Assembly: GCF_002081825.1 (NCBI RefSeq)
Contig: NZ_MUKU01000016.1
Span: forward strand, 1 to 64,000
Source: Chromobacterium haemolyticum
Lineage (GTDB): Bacteria; Pseudomonadota; Gammaproteobacteria; Burkholderiales; Chromobacteriaceae
Length of the DNA stretch: 64,000 bases
Reading direction: 5' to 3'
In this document: in pieces, positions 16,926 to 27,125 of the stretch
Layout of the letters: every line of letters begins with the position of its first letter
Position numbering within the stretch: position 1 is the stretch's first letter
Notes under the pieces: model-generated
Databases searched by the model: none
What the model saw: only the letters and a program-made list of their open reading frames with translations
Told to the model about the DNA's origin: nothing
Position numbers and translations under genes: made by a program

Positions 16926-18101
16926 TTAGCCGGCGCGCTCGCCCAGGATGGTCACCGCCGGCAACTCCTTGCCTTCCAGGAACTCCAGGAAAGCGCCGCC
17001 GCCGGTGGAGATGTAGCTGATGCGCTCGGTGATGCCGTACTTGGCGATCGCCGCCAGAGTATCGCCGCCGCCGGCGATGGAGAAGGCCGGCGAGGCGGCG
17101 ATGGCCTGGGCCAGGGTCTTGGTGCCGCCGCCGAACTGCTCGAACTCGAATACGCCCACCGGGCCGTTCCATACCACGGTGCCGGCTTTGGCGATGATGG
17201 CGGCCAACTCCCGCGCCGAATCCGGGCCGATGTCCAGAATCATGTCGTCGGCCTCCACGTCCGCCGCGTTCTTGGTCACAGCGGCGGCGGTTTCGGCGAA
17301 CTCCTTGGCGCAGACTACGTCAGCCGGCAACGGCACATTGCCGCCGCGAGCGCGGATCTTGGCGATCACCTTTTTGGCCTCGTCCACCAGTTCGGCTTCG
17401 GCCAGCGATTTGCCGATGGCCTTGCCCTCGGCCAGCAAGAAGGTGTTGGCGATGCCGCCGCCCACGATCAACTGGTCAACCTTGTCGGCCAGCGATTCCA
17501 GAATGGTCAGCTTGGTGGACACTTTGGAGCCAGCGACGATGGCCACCAGCGGCCGCGCCGGCGCTTGCAGCGCCTTGCCCAGCGCTTCCAGCTCGGCGGA
17601 GAGCAGCACGCCGGCGCAGGCGGCCGGCGCGAACTGGGCCACCGCGTGGGTGGAGGCTTCCGCGCGGTGAGCGGTGCCGAAGGCGTCGTTGACGAACACG
17701 TCGCACAAGGCGGCGTAGGCGCGGCCCAGATCGGCGTTGTTCTTTTTCTCGCCCTTGTTCAGGCGCACGTTCTCCAGCATCGCCACTTCGCCGGGCGCCA
17801 CGCTGAAGCCGGACTGCCAGTCCGCCACCAGGCGCACCGGCCGGCCCAAGAGGCCGGACAAACGCTCCACCACCGGCGCCAGGCTGTCTTCCGGCTTGGG
17901 TTCGCCCTCGGTGGGGCGGCCCAGATGGGTCATCAGGATCACGCCGGCGCCGGCCTTCAGGCACAGCTCGATGGACGGCAGGCTGGCGCGGATGCGGGTA
18001 TCGTCGCCGATGACGCCGTTTTTCACCGGCACGTTCATGTCCACGCGGATCAGCACGCGCTTGCCGGCCAGGGCCTGTTCGGAAAGTTTATTGAATTTCA
18101 T
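16926..18101 (-). CDS. pgk: Phosphoglycerate kinase
   Basis: A 391-residue two-domain kinase that transfers phosphate between 1,3-bisphosphoglycerate and ADP. Conserved segments include [41 protein letters not shown] with [47 protein letters not shown] and the C-terminal phosphate loop [12 protein letters not shown] ... [13 protein letters not shown]. It starts inside the end of the upstream zinc-ribbon gene (14-bp overlap). Its TAA stop coincides with the target duplication of repeat copy B, so no terminator follows directly. Confidence 0.97.
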   Translation of the reverse strand: MKFNKLSEQALAGKRVLIRVDMNVPVKNGVIGDDTRIRASLPSIELCLKAGAGVILMTHLGRPTEGEPKPEDSLAPVVERLSGLLGRPVRLVADWQSGFSVAPGEVAMLENVRLNKGEKKNNADLGRAYAALCDVFVNDAFGTAHRAEASTHAVAQFAPAACAGVLLSAELEALGKALQAPARPLVAIVAGSKVSTKLTILESLADKVDQLIVGGGIANTFLLAEGKAIGKSLAEAELVDEAKKVIAKIRARGGNVPLPADVVCAKEFAETAAAVTKNAADVEADDMILDIGPDSARELAAIIAKAGTVVWNGPVGVFEFEQFGGGTKTLAQAIAASPAFSIAGGGDTLAAIAKYGITERISYISTGGGAFLEFLEGKELPAVTILGERAG

Positions 18102-19203
18102 CGTTCGCTCGCTCGGGTTTGGATTCGCTTGTCGATTGATTCATCGGCGCAGATTCCGGCTTGGCGCCGGGACGGCCGCATTTTTTGCAGTACGGAAAAA
18201 AGGCGAAATTGCGCGCACCGCAGTCGCAGCCGCGGAACAGCTGCAGGCCGCAATGCACGCAGTAGTCGGCGTCGTCGCCGGCAATATTGTATTGATGGTC
18301 GCAGGACGGGCAAGTTTTCTTCTGGTAGGCGCCCAAGGCCTGGGCGTAGGCCACGTGACGCGCGCGCTCGCTCTGGCTTTGCTGCAGTTCGGCGCGCTTT
18401 TTCTCCGCGTAGCGCTGGAAGGCCTGGATCATGCGCAGGCCGGCGAACACCGTCAGCGCGATGCCGACGGCCAGCCGCACATAGCCGCCGAAATTGGGCA
18501 GATAGGGCAGCAACTCGACAAAGAAAGCGAACAAGGCGAACAGGCCGAAGCCGTAAACGAAGAACCAGTAACGATGAGTCCGGTAACGGCTGAACAGCCA
18601 TACCGCCAGCAAGAGCAGCGGCAGGATCATCGCCAGCCGCAGCAGGAAGACCTTCAACTCGAAGCGCTGGTAGGCCTGCTGGTAACGATCCTGGGCGACC
18701 GTCTCCACCCGGACGATTTCCTCTTGCAGCGTTTGCCGGCTCCGCTCCAGCCCGCGCAGGCCGTCGCTCGCCCGGTCTTCCTTCTGCTGCCATTGCAGGA
18801 TCTGCGCCTGCAGGGCGTCCAGTTCCCGAGTGCGGCGACTGACTTCGGCGCTTTGCCGCGGATCGGCGCTGGTGGCGCGGCTGGCCAGCCAATTGGCCAA
18901 GCCCTTGCGCTGGGTCTGGTAATTACGCTCCAGTTGCTCACGGGTGGCGCCAAGGTTTTCCAGTTGGGCTCGCTGCGCGTCGTTCTGGCGCTGCAAGGCC
19001 TTCTGCCGCTGCCGCAGCGGCTCGATGCCGGCCTGCTGTTGCAGCGTTTCCAGCTGCGGCGGGCCGCCGTCCGGCACGTAGAACAGATCGCGGATCACCA
19101 GCTCGCCCAGATTGGACAGAAAGCCGGCGAACACCAAAGCCACCAGCCAGGAGGCCAGCCGGACCCATTTTTCAGGGCGGGACAGTGCTTGGTTTTGTCG
19201 CAT
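18088..19203 (-). CDS. Coiled-coil membrane protein with C-terminal zinc ribbons, function unknown
   Basis: A 371-residue protein lying between gap and pgk. One transmembrane helix near residues 13-35 is followed by a long Gln/Glu/Arg-rich coiled coil (about 45-165) that probably lies in the periplasm. Three further membrane helices occur near 180-265. The cytoplasmic tail has a run of zinc-binding pairs: CPSC, CVHC, a CDC and CKKC. AGGAGAG stands before the ATG at 19203, and its end overlaps the pgk start, so it is cotranscribed with pgk. I do not recognise a characterised homologue. The design suggests a membrane scaffold or sensor. Confidence 0.8.
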   Translation of the reverse strand: MRQNQALSRPEKWVRLASWLVALVFAGFLSNLGELVIRDLFYVPDGGPPQLETLQQQAGIEPLRQRQKALQRQNDAQRAQLENLGATREQLERNYQTQRKGLANWLASRATSADPRQSAEVSRRTRELDALQAQILQWQQKEDRASDGLRGLERSRQTLQEEIVRVETVAQDRYQQAYQRFELKVFLLRLAMILPLLLLAVWLFSRYRTHRYWFFVYGFGLFALFAFFVELLPYLPNFGGYVRLAVGIALTVFAGLRMIQAFQRYAEKKRAELQQSQSERARHVAYAQALGAYQKKTCPSCDHQYNIAGDDADYCVHCGLQLFRGCDCGARNFAFFPYCKKCGRPGAKPESAPMNQSTSESKPERANDEIQ

Positions 19204-19333
19204 GCTGCTCTCCTGTAACGGCGGGTTCAGCGGGGGCGATTCGGCGATCGCCCGGCAAGTGTATGCCAAAAAAACGGCCCTACCTTAACATCAATCAAAT
19301 GCCTGTGGATGTAGCGCCCGCGCTAGCAGACGT

Positions 19334-19367
19334 AAAAAATCCGGGCCGGCATGGCGCGCCGGCCCGG
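19334..19367 (-). terminator. Intrinsic terminator after gap
   Basis: A 10-bp GC stem CCGGGCCGGC/GCCGGCCCGG with a 7-base loop, followed on the minus strand by ATTTTTT. It lies about 20 bp after the gap stop and implies that the zinc-ribbon gene and pgk have a separate promoter. Confidence 0.9.
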
Positions 19368-19388
19368 ATTTCCTGGATCACTTCGTCG

Positions 19389-20399
19389 TCAGCAAGCGAA
19401 CATCGCGCGCGCGGTGCGCAGCATCTGGCAGCTGAAACCCCATTCATTGTCGTACCAGGCCAGCACCTTCACCATATTGCCGCCGGTCACCTTGGTCAGC
19501 GTGGAATCGAAGGTGGAGGCTTCTTCGGTGTGGTTGAAGTCGCCGGACACCAGCGGCAGGGTGTTGTAACTCAGAATACCCTTCATCGCGCCGTTGGCGG
19601 CTTCCTTCAGGATGTCGTTGACCTCGTCCTTGGTGGTGTCGCGCGCGGCGCTGAAAGTCAGGTCCACCAGCGATACGTTGATGGTGGGCACGCGCACCGA
19701 GAAACCGTCCAGCTTGCCTTTCAGCTCCGGCAACACCAGACCGACGGCCTTGGCCGCGCCGGTCTTGGTCGGAATCATATTGTCGGTGGCGGAACGCGCG
19801 CGGCGCAGGTCCTTATGTTTGACGTCAGTCAGCACCTGGTCGTTGGTGAAGGCGTGGATGGTGGTCATCAGGCCTTTCTTGATGCCGATGGCCTGGTGCA
19901 GCGCCTTGGCCACCGGGGCCAGGCAGTTGGTGGTGCAGCTGGCGTTGGACACCACGGTCATTTCCGGCTTCAACACGTCGTGGTTGACGCCGTAAACAAT
20001 GGTGGCGTCGACATCGTCGCCGCCCGGCGCGGAGATCAGCACCTTCTTGGCGCCGGCGTCCAGGTGGGCCTGGCATTTGTCCTTGCTGGTGAAGGCGCCG
20101 GTGCATTCCAGCACCAGGTCCACGTCCAGTTCCCTCCACGGCAGCTCGGCCGGGTTGCGGGTGCTGAAGAACGGGATCTTGTCGCCGTTCAGGATCAGGT
20201 GCGCGTCGTCCTGCTCGACCTCGCCGGGGAAGCGGCCGTGCACGGTGTCGAACTTGGTCAGGTGGGCATTGATGTTGAGATCGCCGGTGGCGTTGACGGC
20301 CACTACTTTGAAATCGTCGTGCAGCTGGTTTTCGTAGATGGCGCGCAGTACCTGGCGGCCGATGCGGCCGTAACCATTGATGGCGATGCGGATAGTCAT
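19389..20399 (-). CDS. gap: Glyceraldehyde-3-phosphate dehydrogenase, type I
   Basis: A 336-residue GAPDH. The Rossmann motif INGYGRIGR is at the start; the catalytic Cys155 lies in [12 protein letters not shown], and the phosphate/His segment is TIHAFTNDQ. The position that in NAD-specific enzymes is Asp (IND) is here Ala (VNATGD, about residue 37), and the Leu-Pro pair of NAD enzymes is Val-Lys ([12 protein letters not shown]). Both changes point towards acceptance of NADP, as in anabolic GAPDHs. The ATG at 20399 has AGGAG upstream; the frame to 20495 is unsupported. It stands between tkt and pgk. Confidence 0.96.
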   Translation of the reverse strand: MTIRIAINGYGRIGRQVLRAIYENQLHDDFKVVAVNATGDLNINAHLTKFDTVHGRFPGEVEQDDAHLILNGDKIPFFSTRNPAELPWRELDVDLVLECTGAFTSKDKCQAHLDAGAKKVLISAPGGDDVDATIVYGVNHDVLKPEMTVVSNASCTTNCLAPVAKALHQAIGIKKGLMTTIHAFTNDQVLTDVKHKDLRRARSATDNMIPTKTGAAKAVGLVLPELKGKLDGFSVRVPTINVSLVDLTFSAARDTTKDEVNDILKEAANGAMKGILSYNTLPLVSGDFNHTEEASTFDSTLTKVTGGNMVKVLAWYDNEWGFSCQMLRTARAMFAC

Positions 20400-20493
20400 G
20401 CTTCTAAATCTCCTGGGGACGATCCGGAGCGCCCGGCTTCCCGGCCGGCGCTCCGCGTGTTGTGTAGTGCGTCCACTACATGAAACGGCGAAC

Positions 20494-20520
20494 AAAAGGC
20501 CATTGCTTTCGCAATGGCCT
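20494..20520 (-). terminator. Intrinsic terminator after tkt
   Basis: A stem AGGCCATTGC/GCAATGGCCT with a GAAA loop, followed on the minus strand by TTTTG, about 10 bp beyond the tkt stop. Some read-through to gap is possible because the T run is short. Confidence 0.85.
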
Positions 20521-20529
20521 GTCTTTACA

Positions 20530-22515
20530 TCACAGCAGCGCTTTGGTCTTGGCCACTACATTGTCGACGGTGAAGCCAAAGGCCTGGAACAACTGCGGGG
20601 CCGGGGCGGATTCGCCAAAGTGGTCGATGCCGACCACGTCGCCGTCCAGGCCCACGTATTTGCGCCAGAAGTCCGGATGGCCGGCTTCGATCGCCAGCCG
20701 CGGCAGGCCCGCCGGCAGCACGCTGTCGCGCCAGGCCTTGTCTTGCCGGTCGAACACATTGGTGCACGGCATGGACACCACGCGCACGGCGACGCCTTCC
20801 GCCGCCAGCGCGTCCTGCGCCTTCAGCGCCAGTTCCACTTCGGAACCGGTGGCGATCAGCACCGCGCGGGCGCCGGCGGCGTCGCGCAGCACATAGCCGC
20901 CCTTCTGGATCGCGGCCAGCTGCGCCGCGTCGCGGGCGACGAAGGGCAGGTTCTGGCGGCTCAGCACCATGCTGCTCGGCGTGGTCTTCTGCTCGACGGC
21001 GTGCGCCCAGGCCGCCGCGGTTTCGGCGGTGTCGCACGGACGCCAGGTATGGTGGTTGGGGATGTAACGCAGCGTGGCCACTTGTTCCACCGGCTGGTGG
21101 GTGGGGCCGTCTTCGCCAAGGCCGATGGAATCGTGGGTGAACACGAAGATCGGGTTGATCTTCATCAGCGAAGCCATGCGCAATGCGTTGCGGGCGTATT
21201 CGCTAAACATCAGGAAGGTGCCGCCGTACGGACGCAAGCCGCCGTGCAGGGTCATGCCGTTCATGATGGCGGCCATGCCGAACTCGCGCACGCCGTAGCT
21301 GATGTAGTTGCCCTGGCCGTCGTGGTCTATCCACTTGGAGCCGGACCAGTTGGTCAGGTTGGAGCCGGTCAGGTCGGCGGAGCCGCCGACGAATTCCGGC
21401 AGCGCCGGCGACAGCGCTTCCAGCGCGATCTGGCTGGCCTTGCGGGTGGCCACGGTCTGAGCGGCGTCGGCGATCTTGGCCAAGGCGGCGGCCTTGGTCT
21501 CTTCCCAGCCGGCCGGCAGCTCGCCCTGCATGCGGCGGCTGAATTCGGCTGCCAGTTCAGGATAAGCGGCGCGGTAGGCGTCGAAGCGCTTGTTCCATTC
21601 GATCTCGGCCAGCGCGCCCTTGTCGCGCGCGCTCCACTCGGCGTAAATCTCGGCCGGGATCTCGAACGGCGCGTGCGGCCAGTTCAGGCCTTCGCGCGCG
21701 GCGGCGATTTCGGCCGCGCCCAACGGCGAGCCGTGGCAATCGTGGCTGCCCTGCTTGGTGGGCGCGCCGAAGCCGATGGTGGTCTTGCAGCAGATCAGCG
21801 TCGGACGCGCGCTTTCCTTCTGCGCGGTGGCGATGGCGGTGGCCACTTCCACCGGATCGTGCCCGTTGACGTTCTTGATCACCTGCCAGCCGTAGGCTTC
21901 GAAGCGGGCCGGCGTGTCGTCGGTGAACCAGCCTTCCACGTGGCCGTCGATGGAGATGCCGTTGTCGTCCCAGAAGGCGATCAGCTTGTTGAGCCCCCAG
22001 GTGCCGGCCAGCGAGCAGGCTTCGTGGCTGATGCCTTCCATCAGGCAGCCGTCGCCCAGGAAAGCGTAAGTGTGGTGGTCTACGATCTGATGGCCGTCGC
22101 GATTGAACTGCACCGCCAGCATTTTCTCGGCCAGCGCCATGCCCACCGCGTTGGTGATGCCCTGGCCCAGCGGGCCGGTGGTGGTTTCAATGCCGGGAGC
22201 GTAGCCGTATTCGGGATGGCCGGGCGTTTTGGAGTGGAGCTGACGGAACTGCTTGAGGTCTTCGATGGAGAGGTCGTAACCGGAGAGGTGCAACAGGCTG
22301 TAGATCAACATGGAACCGTGACCGTTGGACAGCACGAAGCGGTCGCGGTCTGGCCAGTTGGGGTTGGCCGGGTTGTGTTTCAGGTGATCGCGCCACAATA
22401 CTTCCGCGATGTCTGCCATCCCCATCGGGGCGCCGGGGTGACCGGATTTGGCTTTTTCAACAGCATCCATGGACAGGAAACGGATGGCGTTGGCAAGCTC
22501 GGTACGGGTGACCAT
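20530..22515 (-). CDS. tkt: Transketolase
   Basis: A 661-residue thiamine-diphosphate enzyme moving two-carbon units between sugar phosphates in the pentose phosphate pathway. It begins with [38 protein letters not shown], the universal start. The TPP motif runs from [18 protein letters not shown] to WDDN (about 155-190), and the pyrimidine domain contains [36 protein letters not shown]. Full length. The start ATG at 22515 is preceded by GAGG. First gene of the tkt-gap-pgk-fba series. A long open frame on the opposite strand (20377-22674) is a codon-bias shadow. Confidence 0.97.
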   Translation of the reverse strand: MVTRTELANAIRFLSMDAVEKAKSGHPGAPMGMADIAEVLWRDHLKHNPANPNWPDRDRFVLSNGHGSMLIYSLLHLSGYDLSIEDLKQFRQLHSKTPGHPEYGYAPGIETTTGPLGQGITNAVGMALAEKMLAVQFNRDGHQIVDHHTYAFLGDGCLMEGISHEACSLAGTWGLNKLIAFWDDNGISIDGHVEGWFTDDTPARFEAYGWQVIKNVNGHDPVEVATAIATAQKESARPTLICCKTTIGFGAPTKQGSHDCHGSPLGAAEIAAAREGLNWPHAPFEIPAEIYAEWSARDKGALAEIEWNKRFDAYRAAYPELAAEFSRRMQGELPAGWEETKAAALAKIADAAQTVATRKASQIALEALSPALPEFVGGSADLTGSNLTNWSGSKWIDHDGQGNYISYGVREFGMAAIMNGMTLHGGLRPYGGTFLMFSEYARNALRMASLMKINPIFVFTHDSIGLGEDGPTHQPVEQVATLRYIPNHHTWRPCDTAETAAAWAHAVEQKTTPSSMVLSRQNLPFVARDAAQLAAIQKGGYVLRDAAGARAVLIATGSEVELALKAQDALAAEGVAVRVVSMPCTNVFDRQDKAWRDSVLPAGLPRLAIEAGHPDFWRKYVGLDGDVVGIDHFGESAPAPQLFQAFGFTVDNVVAKTKALL

Positions 22516-22955
22516 TTCGGGAAAACCTCAAGACTTGTGTGGAAACCGGGACGACGGCCGCGCCATCCGAACATGCCTCCGGCATGGACCAACCGTCGCA
22601 AAATCATGGAATTATCGCTGATTTTCACCATAGGCGGCAACCGCCCCGCCGCGCGGAATACCGTGGCGGCATGAAGGGGTATGAAAAATAGCCGTATGCG
22701 GCCGTTTTGCAAGATAATGCCGATGCAGGCGTAAAATGCATTTTGAATCAAAAGCCTGCGAATGATTCCGCTCCCGATTTCATCGATGACGAATGGGCAT
22801 AATGCGGATAAGAGGCGCAGGCGGGGAAACCCGCGTCGCAAATCGCGGTCAGTCTGGCTCTGCCTTTTTGCCGCGCAAACGACGCAACGACGCGAGCCGG
22901 CCGGCGCCGTCAAGCGCCGCCGGCTTGTTTGGCACAACCTTTTTTGGAGATTTAG
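22516..22955. other. Divergent intergenic region between tkt and a membrane-protein gene
   Basis: About 440 bp that must hold the tkt promoter (minus) and the promoter of the membrane-protein gene (plus). An AT-rich block occupies 22600-22760. A GC hairpin (AGCCGG-C-CGGCGC with its complement, 22895-22925) lies in the leader of the plus-strand gene, about 30 bp before its start; it could be an attenuator or a regulatory stem, but its T tract is poor. No gene is seen. Confidence 0.45.
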
Positions 22956-23711
22956 ATGCAATCATTCGATGCCCTACCCGCTCCGCGCAAAGTCGCTTTA
23001 GGACGCGGCTGGCGCTGGATCGTGGAGGCCTTCTACATTGTTCGTCAGCAGCCGCTGACCTGGATTTTGCTGGCGCTGGCCTATCTGGTGATCAATTTCA
23101 TCGTCAGCATGATTCCCTTGCTGGGCGGCCCGCTGTCCTTCTTCCTGGCGCCGGTGTTCGCCGCCGGCTTCATCCTGGCGGCGAAAAAATGCGAGCAGGG
23201 ATCGGAGCTGGAACTGGGCGATCTGTTCGCCGGCTTCAAGACCGCGCTGCGGCCGCTGATCAATGTGGGCATGCTGTACCTGGCCATCCTGATCGTCATC
23301 GGCGTGGTGCTGGGCCTGTTGATGGGCGCGATGGGCGTGAGCGTGGCCAAGAGCGACCCCAACGCGATCCCGGTGATCGCCGGCCCCATCGCGCTGTTCG
23401 CCTTCATCGGCGGCGTGGCCATCTTCCTGGTCAGCCTGGCTTACTGGTTCGCGCCGGCGCTGGTGACGCTGAACCAGGCCGGCCCGTGGCAGGCGATCCG
23501 CGCCAGCCTGCAAGCCGGCCTCGCCAACTGGGGCGCGGTATTGGTAAGCGGTCTGATGCTTGCGGTGCTGGCCTTCATCGCGATGATTCCGCTGGGCCTT
23601 GGCCTCTTGCTGTGGTTCCCGGTGCTGTACGTGACCGCCTACACCGGCTGGAAAGATATTTTCGGCCAGTCGGCGACGCCGGCGCGGCCGGACGAGCCGG
23701 TGGTGTTTTAA
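22956..23711 (+). CDS. BPSS1780/YciC-like integral membrane protein
   Basis: A 251-residue membrane protein with about six hydrophobic helices, of the group annotated as BPSS1780 family (related to YciC/DUF975-type proteins). Function unknown. The sequence GWRWIVEAFYIVRQQPLTWILLALAYLVINFIVS at the start and FAPALVTLNQAGPWQAIRASLQAGLANWGA in the middle show the family's paired amphipathic and membrane segments. TTGGAG precedes the ATG by 7 bp. The TAA stop is directly followed by repeat copy C, beyond which the terminator is found. Confidence 0.85.
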   Translation: MQSFDALPAPRKVALGRGWRWIVEAFYIVRQQPLTWILLALAYLVINFIVSMIPLLGGPLSFFLAPVFAAGFILAAKKCEQGSELELGDLFAGFKTALRPLINVGMLYLAILIVIGVVLGLLMGAMGVSVAKSDPNAIPVIAGPIALFAFIGGVAIFLVSLAYWFAPALVTLNQAGPWQAIRASLQAGLANWGAVLVSGLMLAVLAFIAMIPLGLGLLLWFPVLYVTAYTGWKDIFGQSATPARPDEPVVF

Positions 23712-23841
23712 GAACCTGTTCAAAGTCTGCTGCGCGTCGGCGATGCGGCGTTAAAAACCGCTGCGAAATGCTCATGCACCATCGCTTCCTCAGCCGTTTT
23801 CGCCTTGTCTCGCCTTAGCTCGCTAGATCGTAAACACGCTC
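23712..23841. repeat. Stop-codon-associated MITE, family 1, copy C
   Basis: A 130-bp copy in the reverse orientation to B. It starts GAACCTGTTCAAAGTCTGC and ends GATCGTAAACACGCTC. TAA flanks both sides (23709-23711 and 23842-23844); the left TAA is the stop codon of the membrane-protein gene. It separates that gene from its terminator at 23866-23889. Confidence 0.88.
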
Positions 23842-23865
23842 TAAGCCCGGCTCGCCTCTTCAATC

Positions 23866-23889
23866 AAGCCCCGCCCAGCGGGGCTTTTT
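23866..23889 (+). terminator. Intrinsic terminator displaced by repeat copy C
   Basis: AAGCCCCGC-CCA-GCGGGGCTT continuing into TTT. It is the expected terminator of the membrane-protein gene but now lies about 155 bp behind its stop codon because the repeat is in between. Confidence 0.85.
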
Positions 23890-23896
23890 CATGCCC

Positions 23897-25234
23897 TCAC
23901 AGCAGCATCGCGGCGGCCCAGCCAAAGCCCAGCAAGGGCAGGTTGAAGTGCAGGAAAGTCGGCACCACCGTGCCCCACATATGATCATGCTGGCCATCTG
24001 CGTTCAAACCGGCGGTCGGCCCCAGAGTGGAATCCGACGCCGGCGAGCCGGCGTCGCCCAAGGCCGCGGCCGTGCCGACCAGCGAAACGATGGCCAGTTC
24101 GGAAAACCCGAACCCCAAGGCCAGCGGCACGTAGATGGAGGCGATGATGGGGACGGTGGAGAAGGACGAGCCTATCCCCATGGTGATCAGCAAACCCACC
24201 AACAACATCATGAAAGCAGCCAGCGCGCGGTTGTCGCCAATCAGCGCCACCGAGGAACGCACCAGCGACTGGACGTCGCCGCTGGCGTTCATCACGCTGG
24301 CGAAGCCCGCCGCGGCGATCATGATGAAGCCCACCTGGGCCATCAGGCGCATGCCCTGAGTGAAATGGCTGTCCAGTTCGGTCCAGCGCATCACCCCGGA
24401 GCCGGAGATCAAGGCAAAACCCACCAGGCCGCCAAACACCATGGACCCGGTCCACAGCTGCGCCAGCAAGGACAGCAACAAGGCCGCGCCAATGGACACC
24501 CGCTGCCAAGGACCCAATTTGACGCTGCCGTGTTCACCGCCGGTCACGGCGACATCCTGGTAACTGCGCCGCCGCCGATAGCTGAACAGCAAGGCCAGCG
24601 CCAGACCAAACACCATGCCCGACGCTGGGATCAGCATGGCCAAAGGTGCCGCGCTCAAGCCAACCTGAAAGCCGCTGGCCGCGCCGGCCTTGTTGATGTT
24701 GCCCACCAGGATATCGTTGAGGAAGATGGCGCCGAAGCCGATCGGCATCGTCATATACATCACGGTAATGGAAAAGGTGATGGCGCAGGCCACCGCGCGC
24801 CGGTCCAGTTGCAGCCGGTTCATCACCAGTAGCAAAGGCGGCACCAGGATGGGGATGAAGGCGATATGCACGGGAATGACGGTGCCCGAGGCGAAACCGG
24901 CCAGCACCAGGCAAGCCAGCAAACTCCACTTGACCACGCGCAGCATGCGCTCCGAATGCCCTCCGTGCTGGATGTAGCCGACCATCCGGCCCGACAGCCC
25001 CTGCACAATGCCGGTGCGCGACAGCGCAATGGCGAAAGCGCCCAAGGTCGCATAGGCCAGCGCCACCGGAGCGCCGGCACCCAAGCCCCCGTTGAACGCT
25101 TGCACCACCGCCTCTGGCGACATGCCCGCGTAAATGCCGCCAATGGCGGCGGAAAGAATCAGGGCCAACACCACCGGCACCCGCGACAGGCTCAAGGCCA
25201 TCATGACCAATACGGCTAACACTACGGCATTCAT
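23897..25234 (-). CDS. YuiF-type Na+/H+ antiporter family protein, putative histidine transporter
   Basis: A 445-residue carrier with about 11-12 membrane helices of the Na+/H+ antiporter/YuiF (NhaC-like) family. Conserved parts are GGLGAGAPVALAYATLGAFAIALSRTG near the start, PVHIAFIPILVPPLLLVMNRLQLDRRAVACAITFS, and the C-terminal GTAAALGDAGSPASDSTLGPTAGLNADGQHDH. Members encoded with hut genes are generally predicted to carry histidine. It is the last gene of the hut series, downstream of hutH. I chose the ATG at 25234, preceded by GAGGAG; the frame is open to 25294. Confidence 0.87.
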   Translation of the reverse strand: MNAVVLAVLVMMALSLSRVPVVLALILSAAIGGIYAGMSPEAVVQAFNGGLGAGAPVALAYATLGAFAIALSRTGIVQGLSGRMVGYIQHGGHSERMLRVVKWSLLACLVLAGFASGTVIPVHIAFIPILVPPLLLVMNRLQLDRRAVACAITFSITVMYMTMPIGFGAIFLNDILVGNINKAGAASGFQVGLSAAPLAMLIPASGMVFGLALALLFSYRRRRSYQDVAVTGGEHGSVKLGPWQRVSIGAALLLSLLAQLWTGSMVFGGLVGFALISGSGVMRWTELDSHFTQGMRLMAQVGFIMIAAAGFASVMNASGDVQSLVRSSVALIGDNRALAAFMMLLVGLLITMGIGSSFSTVPIIASIYVPLALGFGFSELAIVSLVGTAAALGDAGSPASDSTLGPTAGLNADGQHDHMWGTVVPTFLHFNLPLLGFGWAAAMLL

Positions 25235-25454
25235 CGGAGTCTCCTCGTTCACGCCCATCTTGGCGGGCGCGTCGATAGTCTGGCGTCCCGGCACCGCCGG
25301 GCTCCATTCCCCGAACTACGCGCATCATGGTCTGATGGCTCATGATTATCAGCTTCGCCTCCGGCTTGCCGGAGACGAGCGCGCCGGCCCAGGAAACACC
25401 TGGAGCCGGCGTTTTACAACCCGCCGCTTTCCCTTTACGCGGTGGGCTGAGTGC

Positions 25455-26984
25455 TTACAGCGAAGGCAGCAGGCCGGTCTCGACGAAACGGTTGTAGGAA
25501 CCGCTGGCCACCAGCGCGGCGGCTTTCTCGATGTCCGGCGCGAAGTAGCGGTCCTTGTCGTAGAAGCTCACCTGCTCGCGCAACTCCGCCTTGGCCGCTT
25601 CCAGCTTGGCCGAGGTCTTGTGCGGCGCGCGGAAGTCCACGCCCTGGCAGGCGGCCAGCAATTCCACCGCCAGAATGCCGGCGGTGTTGCCGGCCATGTC
25701 GCGCAGACGGCGGCCGGCGAAAGTGGCCATGGACACGTGGTCTTCCTGGTTGGCCGAGGTGGGCAGGCTGTCCACCGAGGCCGGATGCGCCAGCGATTTG
25801 TTTTCCGAAGCCAGGGCCGCGCCGGTGACCTGGGCGATCATGAAGCCGGAGTTGACCCCGCCGTTATTGACCAGGAAGGGCGGCAGCTTGGACAGATTGC
25901 TGTCGATCAGCAGCGCCATCCGGCGTTCGGACAGCGAGCCGATTTCGGCAATCGCCAGCGCCAGATTGTCGGCGGCGAAGGCCACCGGCTCGGCGTGGAA
26001 GTTGCCGCCGGACAGGATGTCGTTGTCGGCGGCGAACACCAGCGGGTTGTCGGACACTGAGTTGGCTTCCACCACCAGCACCGCCGCGGCTTGGCGAATC
26101 TGGGTCAGGCAAGCGCCCATCACTTGCGGCTGGCAGCGCAGCGAGTACGGGTCTTGCACCTTGCCGCAGTTTTCGTGCGAGCCTTCGATCTCGCTATGTT
26201 CCAGCAGGCTGCGGTAAATACGGGCGGCGTCGATCTGGCCGGCGTGGCCGCGCACAGCGTGAATGCGTTCGTCGAACGGCGTGCGGCTGCCCAGCGCGGC
26301 TTCCACCGACAGCGCGCCGGCCACCGAGGCCGAGGCGTACAGGTCTTCCGCGGCGAACAGACCTTCCAGCGCAAAGGCAGTGGACGCCTGGGTGCCATTC
26401 AGCAAGGCCAGGCCTTCCTTGGGCGCCAGAGTAATCGGCTCCAGGCCGGCGGAGCGCATCGCCACCACGCCCGGCACGCGGGTGCCGTTGACGAAGGCTT
26501 CACCCTCGCCGATCAACACCGCGCTCATATGCGACAGCGGCGCCAGATCGCCGGACGCGCCCACCGAGCCTTTCTGCGGAATCACTGGATAGATGCGCTG
26601 GTTGAACAAGGTGACCAGCGCCTCGATCACCAGCCGGCGGATGCCGGAAAAACCGCGCGCCAGCGAGTTGATCTTCAAAGCCATCACCAGGCGCACGGTG
26701 GATTCGTCCATCGGCGCGCCGATGCCGGCGGCGTGGGAGAGCACGATGGAGCGCTGCAGCAATTCCAGCTCTTCCGGCGCGATGCGGGTATTGGCCAGCA
26801 AGCCGAAACCGGTGTTGATGCCGTAAGCGGTGCGGCCTTCGGACAGCACCCGCGCCACGGTGGCGGCGGAGGCGTCGATGGCGGCGTGGCTGGACGGATC
26901 CAGCCGCAGTTGCAAATCGGTTTCACGTGAAACGCGGCGCAGCTCGGCCAGGCTGAGCGTGCCGGGAACAATATTCAATGCCAT
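25455..26984 (-). CDS. hutH: Histidine ammonia-lyase
   Basis: A 509-residue lyase that removes ammonia from L-histidine to give trans-urocanate, the first step of histidine degradation. The Ala-Ser-Gly triad that cyclises into the MIO prosthetic group is at residues 143-145 ([15 protein letters not shown]). YGINTGFG (54-61) carries the catalytic tyrosine, and [15 protein letters not shown] lies near the C-terminus. AAGGAG precedes the start codon. Codons 17-23 contain a parS-like sequence. Downstream follows the YuiF-type transporter; upstream, the amino-acid permease. Confidence 0.97.
   Translation of the reverse strand: MALNIVPGTLSLAELRRVSRETDLQLRLDPSSHAAIDASAATVARVLSEGRTAYGINTGFGLLANTRIAPEELELLQRSIVLSHAAGIGAPMDESTVRLVMALKINSLARGFSGIRRLVIEALVTLFNQRIYPVIPQKGSVGASGDLAPLSHMSAVLIGEGEAFVNGTRVPGVVAMRSAGLEPITLAPKEGLALLNGTQASTAFALEGLFAAEDLYASASVAGALSVEAALGSRTPFDERIHAVRGHAGQIDAARIYRSLLEHSEIEGSHENCGKVQDPYSLRCQPQVMGACLTQIRQAAAVLVVEANSVSDNPLVFAADNDILSGGNFHAEPVAFAADNLALAIAEIGSLSERRMALLIDSNLSKLPPFLVNNGGVNSGFMIAQVTGAALASENKSLAHPASVDSLPTSANQEDHVSMATFAGRRLRDMAGNTAGILAVELLAACQGVDFRAPHKTSAKLEAAKAELREQVSFYDKDRYFAPDIEKAAALVASGSYNRFVETGLLPSL
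26920..26933. other. parS-like ParB-binding site 2
   Basis: GTTTCACGTGAAAC, a perfect 14-bp parS core palindrome, inside the 5' end of hutH, where it encodes Val-Ser-Arg-Glu-Thr. Confidence 0.8.
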
Positions 26985-27125
26985 CTTGAGGTTCTCCTTC
27001 TAAAGCGTTTGCAGCGCCGCTCGCCGCGGTGAGCGCTGGTTTTGTGTTATCGCGCCCTGCCGGCAAGCGGCTTGAATGTTCCGGCGAGCCCGCGCCCGCC
27101 GGATAAAAAACCTTGCGCCGCGCCT

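Noticed and set aside
20377-22674. A 765-codon open frame opposite to tkt, and others opposite to gap, hutI, the M3 peptidase gene and the DUF3141 gene (e.g. 31826-34288, 37704-40064, 54784-57141)
   Set aside because: Long antisense frames are expected in GC-rich genes. They lack ribosome sites, recognisable domains and normal amino-acid composition, while the opposite strand encodes clear enzymes.
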